DNA from: Gymnothorax reevesii
Taxonomy: Eukaryota > Chordata > Actinopteri > Anguilliformes > Muraenidae
Assembly: GCA_029721435.1 (NCBI GenBank)
Contig: CM056583.1
Coordinates: 47,831,120 to 47,895,119 of the forward strand
Reading direction: 5' to 3'
Length of the DNA: 64,000 bases
This document shows positions 1 through 12,400 of the stretch, in pieces. The notes under the pieces are model-generated. The model was not told where the DNA came from, searched no databases, and saw only the letters and a program-made list of their open reading frames with translations. Each line of letters begins with the position of its first letter. Position 1 is the stretch's first letter. The position numbers were made by a program, and so were the translations under genes.

Positions 1-148
1 TTTTTTCCCTTAAAATTCACTTGAGTTGAAGGTTACATTTTTCGACAATTTTCAGTGTGAGAGTATGCCTCTGCAATAAAAAATTTAATTTATTTTAAGG
101 CTCTTAACACATCTTAACCAGGGGTGTCAATAATTATGGAGGGCGCTG
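1..148 (-). mobile_element. Tc1-like element, truncated by window edge
   Basis: This is the reverse complement of the first ~148 bp of the Tc1-like element at 11175-12763, with the same ACCCCTGGTTAAGATG-type terminal repeat ending in GGGCGCTG. A TA dinucleotide follows at 149-150, the expected target duplication. The rest of the element lies left of the window. Confidence 0.85.
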
Positions 149-163
149 TATTTATCATTGCAG

Positions 164-191
164 TGTAGAGGCTGACAGCAGGCAAGCAAAA
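164..191 (+). CDS. ppef2: Possible short N-terminal exon of ppef2-like gene
   Basis: A 28-bp stretch lies between an AG (162-163) and a GTAAGC donor (192). It reads as one base plus nine codons, VEADSRQAK, and ends in phase 0, matching the phase-0 start of the exon at 444. The IEYADE-type segment just before the FFSFM motif of known PPEF proteins looks similar. The exon is tiny and the match weak, so this is tentative. The acceptor AG is only 14 bp from the Tc1-like terminus at 148. Confidence 0.35.
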
Positions 192-443
192 GTAAGCACA
201 TATTAGAGTCAACACTGCAACACAGGGAGTGATCTGCAGTGAATGTGTAGATGTTCAGAAGAGATGTCAATGAACCATGACAAGCAGATATATTGTTAAC
301 TGTGTACGACTCCGAAGGACTTCAGTAAGGTCTGATATATTCAGAATTCTAATGAGGCATGGTATTACATCACGGGCAAGTGCTTTAACAGGATACTGCA
401 CCCAGCAGCCTGTAAGTGTCTGAAGACTCTCTTTCCCCAACAG

Positions 444-498
444 CTGAATGCCTTCTTTGGTTACTTGATGGAGCACTTCACTCCAGCCAACAGTGAGA
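444..498 (+). CDS. ppef2: ppef2 exon, N-terminal region ([13 protein letters not shown])
   Basis: The acceptor CCCCAACAG and donor GTAAGT bound 55 bp reading [18 protein letters not shown] plus one base. It resembles the conserved FFSFMLENYT segment of PPEF proteins between the IQ motif and the catalytic domain. The phase-1 end joins the two leading bases of the next exon. Confidence 0.75.
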
Positions 499-3400
499 GT
501 AAGTCTTCCAGATGCACAGACGTCCTGCTCTCGACCTATCCCTGTTCATGAGATAGAATGGTGTGGAGCAACTGTCAAAATTTGCTATTAAGGAATAGGG
601 CCTATCTGTATGCTAGTGCCTTAACACTGAAAGATTGCAATTGTCATAGAACTGAGAGATTATGAAAAATAGTCTTTTAACAAGTTTATTGTACTGTTAC
701 AATTGTGAAAAAATGGTGAATCGTACCAATGAAAACCAACTGCTGAAGTCTGTGGCTCTGTCTGGTACCAGCATGGCACGAGGCCCGAAAGGTGGAGGCC
801 CAGAGATTTATGTTGAAACAAGGTGGGCTGTCCTTTACAGTAACAATAGAACTGATTGGATACAAAAGGACAAATGGCTGAGAAAACCAATGAATGATCA
901 ACAGAGGTGGGGTGGAGGGACATTCAAAAGATAACAATGGGAGTTGATTGGTTGAATAGCGAGGCACACACAGGATGATGGGTAAGGGGGAGGAGAAGAG
1001 TGCCTCCTTCAACCACACAATCCACTCCAGAATGTAAACATAAATGCTTCCCTTCAGGAAATACACAAATTTTATATGGCTGACATGGCTGGAAGGCAAA
1101 TTTTAGAGAAAAAAAATCACTGACATTATCATTTTTAAAGACATTTACACTGCAGCACAACAATATATGATGCCATCTCTTTCAGGAAAACTGATCTCCC
1201 AAATCTTCAGGGAAAATGACATCTGCCGTGACCCAGAATGGGAGAGGTGCTTCAACTACATGAGCATAGAGCTGCCACAATTCTACTCTGGCCCACGCCT
1301 CACTTTTCCACTGACTGTCACCCATGCAGCTGAGCTGGTGGAGGCCTTTAGAAACAAGCAAGTGGGTGCCACACACTCCACAAGTTTCTCACCACACTAT
1401 CAACAGGCCTTCAGCAATTAATTATCAGTCAAATAATTAGCCTCTGTACAAAGAAGAAATGCCACATTGTGTGTGTGCAGTTAGAGATATATTATTTAAA
1501 ATGGCATGGGTAAAATATAGAATAGAAATGATAAAAATTTCCTCAGGGCCAGCACTGAAAACTGCCCTTACTTCCACTGATTCTGAGAAAAAGGAAAAAG
1601 TGTCAATCTATTAGCTTGTAGTTTTTGTGTCTCTGTTTCCTAGTAGCATCTACATTCAAGATATGTCATCCAGCTTCTCCTGGAGACTTGGAAAGTGTTG
1701 AGATATCTACCGAATATCAACAATGTGTCCACCTGCCAAAGCAAGGAAATCATAATCTGTGGTCAGACCAGAAGCTATCAGGACTCGATTAGTTTCCCTC
1801 TATTTAGTAGACATACACAAACACACACACATGCACACACACACATACACACACACATGTGCACACACGCGCGCGCCCTCACACACACATATGCACACAC
1901 ACACACATGCGCGCGTGCGCAGACTGCGCACACGCACACATACACACATATGCACACACATCTGACATTGTGCCTAGTGAAAAGCAAATATATGTGAAAC
2001 TTTTGGAAATTTTTGGACATACACTGCCCTCAAAAATTATTGTCATCCATAATGAATCTGTGACAAAATAGTTATGAAAAAATGTCTTTTGTTTTGTCCT
2101 CTTGGTCTTTCACTCATAATATCCAGAAAGATCTTACCTTTTCATTTAAAGATCTTACCTTTTTCTTTTTGAAAGAAAAAAGTGGACATTAAATACATAT
2201 ATTTTTTTCTAAAACGTGTGCCAGAATCACTACCACCAGAAAAATAGTTAAAATTTCAGTGAAGTATATTTTATTAGTCATATTTGACATTTTTAAGTTC
2301 ACCTGATTTGGAACTATTAAGTAGTCCTCCATTATTTCCTGATTGACTGAGGTAGAAATATGAAGTGAAACAGACCTCATTCCCTTAATTACTTTCCTTA
2401 CTGTATTTTTTTGTGTTGCCTTATCTTTGTTGCGGCAGCTTCCTTGAAAATAACCAGTATGATACTGTCATCATTTTAGAAACCTTCTCTGACTCCTCTT
2501 AGTTTGCTCAATAACATTGGTAAGCGTTTTAACTTAACATTATCCTAATTCACAACTGATCCGTGTCCTATATTTTGTCTCAGCGCTTTGTTTTCTATCA
2601 TCTTTATTTTGTTGACAATTGAGAGGTATGGCTAATATAATGAGCAAAAGAGTTGAGACTAGTGTGCCATCAAAAGGAAATATTGCAAATGAAATTAGTG
2701 GTACAGAGACAGTCCTGTAAAGCCCTATTTGGACGGGATTAAGTTTTCTGAACAATCGCAGTAAGTAAGTCAAGTAAGTGATAATATTTTATGAGGATTT
2801 GAATTGCACAAGTTAAAGTTTCATGTGGGGTTATTTTTACAGTGTGTTTCACAGTAGCACTGGAGTTTATACTGTCATGGGAGTGAGTAGCCTGTAAAGC
2901 TAAGCAAGATACATTGCTCCTTAGAAAAACTAATCCCATCCTTATAGGGCAGAGATCATAAAAATTATTAAATGTGTTACCTATCCAGCAGAAACCAAGT
3001 TGTTTCCGTGCACCCTACTTAACACTTTTTGGGCATGATGGCTTCAGACCCTGCTATGTAATGATGATTCCTTTTATTTATTTATTTTATTTTCATTTAT
3101 TTTGTTAATCCATGGTGAGGATCCAAAGGTGGACCTGTTGTCGAATCAATGAAAACAGATTTCGACAGGATACATGGCAGCAGCTCCGCACAACATTCGC
3201 GCACCCAAATGCGCGGTTATTTAGCAGAACTTGTTGAATCCTGAAGCTCGTTTCCTTCTACAAATGTTAATGTTATCTTTTCCTCTTTGCCTAGTAAGGA
3301 TGGTGGGTGGGTTTGGTTACTCTAGTAACCACTATGACACAAATGGTTAGACATGGCAGCCTCAGTGTTCTGCAACCCACGCACAGTAAAATAAAATAGC

Positions 3401-6400
3401 TAATTTTGAGCGTATAAAATTATTCTGTGTCACATCTCATGCAATTAAGCATAATTTTAATCAAATTTGTTTGGGTATTTATTTATTTTTATTCACTTTT
3501 TATTTTCATTTTTTTTTATAAACGTGAATGTCGCTGTCTGAGTTAGTGCGTGAGTGAGTGAGTGAGTGAGTGAGTGAGTGATCAAGTTCGATGATTGGAT
3601 GGCGCGCGGGGAAGAAGTTCAGCAGTTGGTCGTCCAGTGGGGAAGAGGCGGCCCAGCCATAAACTTGGTGCACCTAGTCTTGTTTGAAATTACTTAGTGG
3701 TCCTTTTAATGAAAACCGAACAGCCTCTCCCAGGAAGCTTAAAGGAGAATTCCTTTAAATTGAAAAATAAGCAATACTAACCTTTCCCGAATACCCCACC
3801 TCCGTACGCACGCAACATTTCGAAATATATAGCTTTTTAGCCAAAGCTCCCAACAATCTTGCAATAGTAATGAATCAGGCATAGCGTTGCCATGCAAAGA
3901 AATCGCAATTTTTTTCCATCATTAGCAAGGCTCAAAGTAGCTCCACACTTCATCAGTAAAACTCTGAGGGCTCTGACATTTAAAATGAGGCACTGAGAAC
4001 CTTGAAAATGCACAGGTAGTTTATTAAAAAAGACTATTTATGCAAACAGTGCCTCAAGGTAGTTTCCAGTCGCCTCCATCTTGAAAGTTAAGATAAGTCG
4101 ATTGACGAACACGAACAAAGGAAGGATAGGGGAACATATTGCAATCTATTCGTTCGTGCTCATCAACCGACTTGTTGTAACTTGATAGGGAACATGAATG
4201 TTGGCGGTGTAACAAGATTGTTTGATAATGTTGCGGAACTGGTATATTGACACTGTCATATATAACGTTGGGCTCAAAGCACTATACTAAGCAATTTTGC
4301 GCCAACTAGCCAAAATTAAACTAACACGGCTCGCTACCTAATGTTTGCACAGGATGTGAGTAAGTACTACTCAAATTAGGAGTGCACCAGCAGGACATTA
4401 TAAGCAGCTCTTAACTCGGAGGCTGGTCATAGCTATGTCCAACTTTGTGATTTAAATTTACACCAAGTGCTCAAACCCTTACTGAACATGGTCGTTGCTA
4501 GGCCTGGTCTTATGATGTCCGTCCAGGTAAATACACGCAAAGCACAGATCATTGCTAAGCAATACAGAACCTTTTATTTACAGCACACTCTTACTTCTTC
4601 ATTCAAACAAGCTGGCTAACAAGTTAAATTAGAAATGATCATGCCTATGAATAACGCAAACCCAAAGAAGAGGAATATTAATTTTACTGATTGCAAAATA
4701 AGAAAATTTTTGGAGATGTGTGCGGGAAATAGAAACTTTCTCACAGCTTAATCAAAGACCATCACAACAAAGAAGATCAATGAACATCACCTGTACAATT
4801 CCTTTTATCTGATACATGCTGTTGCTAAGGAGATAAACATAGCTTGCACCCCAAAGGGAAACCTCTCTACCAGCTCACTGGCCAAATAAAAGTCCAGTGT
4901 GTTTTTTCCGATCCCAGATAGCTTGTTCTCCTCTGAATGCTGTTTTGTTAGACATATAAACAAGACTTTCCGTTGAAACACTGCCATTGCCGTTTTTATT
5001 TTCTGGTTGTCTCAATACAATTGTTCATTCTCCCATTATTTCTACCATTTTAACTAGTTTGACTTTCCAACTGACTCTTGCTCCATACTTGGCATAGAAG
5101 TTACTGCCTGGCACATCACATAACTGGGCTTATGTCAAAGTGGTGCTCTAGTCATAAGTATAAGCTGGTAGTAACATTCTGTTCTTTGTGAGACGTAACG
5201 TAACACCAAGGCGTCCACCAAGCTGGTGCATTCTGCCCTAAGTGTGGTTGAGCAGGGGAGGAGGGGCCAACTTTGAATGTTGTATTTACACATAGCAATA
5301 GACAAATCCAACTCATCATATGTTTAACGGAAGGGGTGCCAATCATTTTTGCACACACATATGAGAAGAATATTGATTTAATTCAATGTTTGATGTAAAG
5401 AATTTAATCATCCTTTAAATTGTAACACCAATTAAAGGTTAGATTTTTGTGAACATTTTGAATGAAAGATCTTGAGAACAAACAAAAAAAGATTTTTTTG
5501 CATTTTGCTTAACTCATTTTCACAAAAGGGTGCCAATAATTCTTGAGGGTACTGGTAATGTATAATTTCAATCATAATGAAAGTTAATTGCTCACATGAA
5601 TTAGGCATGAGATAAAAAAAATCTCTCTTTAATTCTAGGTGACTTACATGGGCAACTTGACGATCTACTATTAGTATTTTATAAGGTGGGTAAATAAAAA
5701 AATAAATACATCTCTTTTTTTTGCGAAAAAAATTATTTCAAATTGAACAAAAACTAGGGAACAGCCACCAGAAATGTTCAGAGCTGTACAAACTCTTGTG
5801 TTCCACCAACTTTATGTGAGGACATGACAATATGTTTTGCATACGCCAGTATTTGAAACATTTTGCGGCATTTTAGTCTGACAGCAACAACAGTTTGAGA
5901 CGTTTTGGTTATTTTAACAGTTCCAATGGAACAATGCAATTTTGCTTTTATGTTTGATGCTACCTAAAAAGTGATCATCAGTTTCCTCTCTATTCTTTTT
6001 TTTATTTTTTAAAAAGAATGGTTTGCCATCTGTGGAGAAGCCATATGTCTTCAATGGGGACTTTGTGGATCGAGGCAAGAACTCCCTGGAGATTCTCTTT
6101 ATTCTGTTTACATTTCTGTTGGTCTATCCCAATGACATTCACTTAAACAGAGGAAATCATGAGGACGAAATAATGAATCTCAGGTAGGGTCAAATACAGC
6201 CTTTCAATTCAAGCGACTCATTTTGGCTGCTCATACCACAAACAGAACTAGGAAAATGTGTTTTAATCGCACACTGGTTTTTTTTTCCCCCTAGGTATGG
6301 CTTTACCAAAGAAGTATTGATGAAATACAGGGTAAGTCTTCCCCTCAGCTGAGTGGTCTCAGTGCACAGCAGGGGGTTTCCTTTTTGCACCCACTTTACG

Positions 6401-9400
6401 GTTCCTCTTTATCCCTGACAGTAAACAACAATTAACAACCGTATTTGAACAGGTTTGAAGGACAAACTTTGAGTGGTTGGCCATCCTTGCCACAGTGGTT
6501 GCTATTTCTGGACATGAGGCAAGCTCCTCTTGGTGGCTAAGAAGATTTATTAGAACTCTTGTTGTTGTTCATCAGCCACCTGTAAATAGCCATCATAGTG
6601 ACCTACTAACGTCAGAATCTTTTGTTGAGACAGATTATTGTGTATTAAGCCTTTGTGTGACTCAGCACATTGGCCGGATTACTTGTATGAGTTCATCTTT
6701 GCACATCAGCCTAGAATAGTTGCATCTATTGACAGCATTTCTGAATTTAAAATGCTGAAATATTTATATTATAATTGACCCATTGAATTACAACAGGGTA
6801 ATCAGTGCAAAGAAATTATATTTAATCTAAGTGATTTAGGATTGTACTTACTATTTACAAGTTATATAATATAATGTGAATATAGTTCTATAATATTTTA
6901 TTAAATATTGGTTGTTCTCTTCATCCTGGTGGATGTCAGAGAGAAAGCTGAAAATGTTCAGAACATGTGCACCCCCGACCCACAAAAAGTTAGGGCTGTA
7001 TAAAAAATGCAAGTAAAACCAGAAAGCACTTACTTTGTCTTGTATTTCATTGCAGACAGTATGCAGTTGATATTCAATGTTTTGTCTGGTCAACTTCATT
7101 GTATTTGCAAATGCATGCCTACTCCTGTCTCAGATCTGTCCTGCATTAAAAATAAGAATTGGGATTGAGGTAATTTATGACGAGAAATGAGATATTAAAT
7201 TTTTTAAATTATGTGATTTAACATGGCTGATGTTAGCAGGTAGTCCTAATCATGATTTGGTACGAAACAGAATCCAGAGAAGGCCATATCCTTCAAGAGC
7301 AAAAAAAAGGCAGAAGATTGTTAGCTTGCACGCAACTGCAAGAGGAACTCATTGAATAGTTTAAAAATAATATTGCTCAAGGGAAGGGAGGAAGTGATTT
7401 GTACATTTTCCTCTCTATAGAGCATGACTAATGTAATTAAAAGATTGAAGGAATCTGGAGTAATTTGTGCTTGTGAAGGGCAAGGATGCAAGAAGGCATT
7501 GCATCAAAAACATCATTTATCTGTAATTGAAAGAACCACATGGGCTCACGATTACTTTGGCTTACCTTTGTCAAACTGTACCATACACCTCCACAAATAC
7601 CGCTTAAAACTTTACTGTGCAAAACAGAAGTATTGTTAACAGTCTCTGGAAGCACCATCAACTTCTCTTGGCTCTGAGGCATCTGCGCTGGATCATTACT
7701 CAGTGGAAACCTGAATTATGGTCAGATGAATTAATATTTCAGGTCTTCTTTTCTTTTCAAGAAATGGACACCTTGAGCACCAGACCAAAGAAGAGCGGGA
7801 CCATCCAGACCGTTAACGGCAGCAATTTCAAAAACCCACACTCTTTCATATATCAGTGCCCATGGCAACAGTAACTTGCACTTCTGTGAAGTCACCGTCA
7901 CTGCTGAAAAGCACACTGAGTCTGGTGTAACATGTCATTTTCACGATTACATCTTTTTCTAGGGATGCCCATGCATATCAAAGTTAGGCAACTCAAAGCT
8001 GCATTCTTCCTGCATTGCAAAAGCATCACTGCAGAAAAAGAGGATGTGGGGACTGGACTGGCCTGCCTGCAGTCCTGACTTGTCCCCAGAAGAGAATGTG
8101 TGTCACATGATGAAACACCTGAAGATTTGTCTGCACGCAGAATGAGATAAAAATAGCACCTCAAACTCTTAAACATTTGGTGCCTTCGATCGCTAAAATT
8201 TCTTAAGTAATGTGAAAAGGAACAGCAAACTTACAAAGTGGTAAATACATCACAGTCCAAACTTTTTTGAGATGTTGAAAGAATAAATATTGGAATGAGT
8301 TTGTTTTGAAGAATCAATAAAATTCCAACATGAAATAATGCGCTGTGTTGTTTTCAAAGTAATACAGATGCTTTCAGTTTTCATTTGAATTAACATACCA
8401 TTCAAACTTTTTCAGACTTGGGGCTGTAAATCCAATTAGTTCTTGTGTGGTAAGAGAGTGGATCGAAATTGCTTTCCCCAGCTCCATGGCAAAAGAATTT
8501 TGAAGCTGCTCCACAAGATCTTCAGTTGGTTACCCCTCGCAACTGTGATAGACGAAAAGGTGTTGATCGTCCATGGTGGAATCTCTGACAGCACTGACCT
8601 CAGTGTCATCGCCATGTTAGCAAGACACAAAGTAAGAAAACACAAAGGTAGAGAGGATTGTACCTTCCAATGGCCCCTTTTTCCCATATTTTACGACAGT
8701 AATGAGCCGCTGTCCGACTGATCAGTTCTTTAATTGCAAAATATGTATCATTCGGTGCCACGTCTCAAAAGAGGTGTACATGATTAAAGGTTTATTTTGG
8801 AACCCAAGAGCAATAATGTATCAGTAATAATTTATTTGATTTGGCAATTTAGAGAAGATTTTTTTTTTCCGATATACGCAAAGGTTGCTTACCTCGTAAC
8901 AGTCTTAAATGTGGGAAATTTGAGAGGACGCTAAACATCGCAGTATAAACTTTGAAATTGCGGTGCTATGTTCTTGCATGGCTGCAATGCAATTATTGCA
9001 GAGTGGTCCTGAAACGAGTGCAATTATCTCTCAGTATGTTTCAACACTCAGACCGCCTGAGCAAAGGCAGAGAGAGGAGTCCACAGAGCTGGGAGGCAAG
9101 GCTGCCACCTCGAGTCTCAAGGGAGCCGGAAGCGGGCTGATCCACGCGAGCCCTCACCCCTCACTGCAGGAACTGAGCAGTCACTCACCCCGCCCTGTGG
9201 ACGAGGAGCTGAGGGGACAGCGTCAGCAGGCTGGGCTCGGGCTGTCCCACGGGCATCTCTTTAGCCACCTCACCCCAAGCTCCCACTCAGACTCCTGCAA
9301 GGAGCAAGAGGCTAGTGAAGAAGAGTGGAAACAGGTGAAGATACACGTGGATGATGTTTGGGTGTCTGTCAGTCAGGCAGAAAGGGTGAAGTCAGATTGC

Positions 9401-12400
9401 ATTTCTAACTGCTTTGCTAATATTATCACTGAGAAGGGAGATGATAGGTGGTGGTTCTGCAGTAGCTGTGGCCGCTTTTTCTCCATATAATGTGGTACTT
9501 GAAACACAGGTTCAGTGTCATAATTTGGTTGGATCACATTCAGTCACAAAGTTTCAAGGGTTTATACCAAAAGAATCTTGTTTTCACCCTTCCCACACTC
9601 ACATGGCTTCCATCCATCCAGCCATCTTGGAACATTCCTCCACATGGCTTCAACAGTCAGAAATTGTTTTGTCACTTAGTACTGCCAACCCGACCACGTA
9701 CTTTAATATCGTTCTTTCTGGCATGTGTACAAGGTTGCAACAAGCTAAACTGTGGATAAACATTATGTATAATTTGACCTCAGATTGTGGACCTGCTGTG
9801 GAGTGACCCCATGCCCCAGGATGGCTGCATTTCCAATGATTTGCGAGGCGGTGGGTGCTACTGGGGCCCTGACGTGACAGAGGGGGTGTTGGGCAAACAC
9901 GATATTCAGCTGCTTATCCGCTCCCATGAGTGCAAGCAGGACGGCTATGAGTTCTGCCACAACCACCGGGTACGTAAAGCATTATGCTGAACCAAGACAA
10001 CTGCATTTCTTCAGTCAGTCATATATCACGTTTCTCACGCAATCCTGCTCTTCTTTTCAAAGGGACCCTTACGAGGGCCTAAAGCAGTGGCAAATAAGTT
10101 CAGTGCGGTAATGCAATCCGCTGACTATTCTGTATGTGGGCTGCCCCCATGCCAACTGCATGGTGCAAATACCACAGCATACCCTCATTTAGGTCAAATG
10201 CATTCAGTATGGCACCATTCATTCAGTATGGCACCATTATCTGCTTGCCTCAGATATATCACTTGCAAAGTGCGCAGTTGCTGTAATTGGTGCTAAGTGC
10301 GCAATGAAATAATTTGCATATATTACAGAGTGAAAGTAAGTATCCTCTGGCTATGTATGAGCGCACTGGCTGCAGCGAGTGTAAATTAAAATGAGCACCC
10401 AAAATTTTAGCAATCAGGCCAGCCCACGGTTACAATTAGGGATGCTAAATTTATCAGCTAAAGGGGATAATGAAATGATTCGAAAAGAGATAAGCACTCA
10501 TGTTGACTATTTTTTCTGATGGTGCACAGGTCTTGACAATATTTTCCGCCTCCAATTACTACGAAGTTGGAAGCAACAGAGGGGCCTGTGTCCGGCTAGG
10601 CCCAGATTTGGTGCCACATATAATACAATACCAGAGCAACTGCACAACCCGCAAGTTTACCCTGAGGCAGAGGTAAATTGATCTCAATTTTATGATTCAG
10701 TTTGCAAAGGGAAACACCGGACACATAAAAACAACCCAAAATCCAAATTTCTCTTCTAGTTCTCACTGTACATACATTCAGACATGGGTTGGTAAATGAG
10801 TGTGCATAGATTTGCACTGAACTGTTGAGACATAGAGTACAAACAAATGCCTTGGGCCATTTGTTGGGGTTTTGTGCAATATTTTGTGTGTGTGTAGGGG
10901 GGGGGTGGGGGTGGTCTGTGGGTGGTCTGTCTGTCCATTATTTTGGACATTATGCTTTTGGGATGCACACTGCCATCCAGTATTTTGGACAGTATGTATG
11001 CGGAGTGACAAAAATAATGTGAAGTTGAAGAAACCTGGTCATTGATATGCGTGATGATCTATCTGTATTCTGGACATTGCTTATTTGAGCTATTTACTCG
11101 GCTTGCATAATGTCCAATATTTTTGATAGAGCATAGACTCAGATGTATTCCAACAAATAGACATGCATTACATACAGCGCCCTTCCTAATTATTGGCACC
11201 CCTGGTTAAGATGTGTTAAAATCCTTAAAATAAATTCAATTTTTATTGCAGAAGCATACTCTCACACTGAAAATTGTAGAAAAATGTAACCTTCAACTCA
11301 AGTGAATTTTAAGGGAAAAAAAATCCCTGACTAAGAAATAATTATTTTTCATAAAATCACCTGTTCCACAATTATTGGCACCCCTAACAATTCCTAGAAA
11401 TAAAATGTAATTGAAGTATTTCTGTCATTTCTACAGTAGTTTACAAAGTTGATCAGAGTATCTAGGAACATTTAATTAGTAATTCATCACTTCCTGTTTC
11501 CCTGGGGTATGAATATGACGTGACACAGAGGCTATTTCTCTTGTCTACTCTTCAACATGGGAAAGACAAAGGAACACACCATTCAAGTAAGGCAGATATG
11601 TGTTGACTTTCACAAGTCAGGCAATGGCTACAAGAAAATAGCCACTCACCTGCATCTGCCCATATCTGCTGTCGGAGGAATCATTAAGAAGTTTAAAACA
11701 ACTGGAACAGTGATAAACAAGCCTGGACGAGGACGCAAGGTTATTTTGCCACCACGCACAGTGAAGAGGATGGTAAGAGAAATAAAAAGTTCTCCAAAGC
11801 TCACTGTTATAGAACTGCAACAAATGGTAGCGTCCTGGGGTCGCAAAGTCTCCAAAACAACCATCAGGCGTTATCTACATGCCAACAAGCTGTTTGGGAG
11901 GCATGCACGGAAAAAACCTTTCCTCACTCACAATCATAAACCGGGACTAGGACTTCAAGGAGGACCATTTGCTTTGGTAAGATGAGACCAAGATAGAGCT
12001 TTTTGGCAACAAACACTCTAAGTGGGTCTGGGGGAACACAAAAGATGAGTATGCAGAAAAGCACCTCATGCCCACTATGAAGTATGGGGGAGGATCAGTG
12101 ATGCTGTTGGCCTTTTCTCTTCCAGATGCCCTGGGAACCTTGTTAGGGTGCATGGCATCATGAACGCTTTGTAATACCAGGACATTTTAAATCAAAATCT
12201 GGTGGCCTCTGCCTGAAAGCTGAAGATGGGTCGTCACTGGGTCTTTCAGCAAGATAATGCCCCAAAACATGTGGCCAAATCTACACAGAAACGGTTCACC
12301 AGACACAGAATAAAGCTCCTCCCATGGCCATCTCAGTCCCCAGACCTCAACCCCATTGAAAACCTGTGGAGTGAGCTGAAGAGGAGAGTGCAGAGGAGAG

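Larger units (their letters stand above)
2022..5554. mobile_element. Possible Tc1-like composite bounded by related terminal repeats
   Basis: The left end CACTGCCCTCAAAAATTATT (after TA at 2020-2021) is inverted at the right end as AATAATTCTTGAGGGTACTG (5535-5554). A second GGGTGCCAATCATTTTTGCA motif lies at 5335. No transposase is readable, and 3.5 kb is long for this group, so two partial copies or an interrupted element are equally likely. Confidence 0.4.

Noticed and set aside
1695..1997. 100-codon frame with His/Thr repeats
   Set aside because: Its start overlaps a true ppef2 exon, but the rest is the CA microsatellite.
8963..9490. 175-codon frame as a separate small gene
   Set aside because: Its middle (9002-9334) fits exactly, in phase and content, as a ppef2 exon; the ends are intron.
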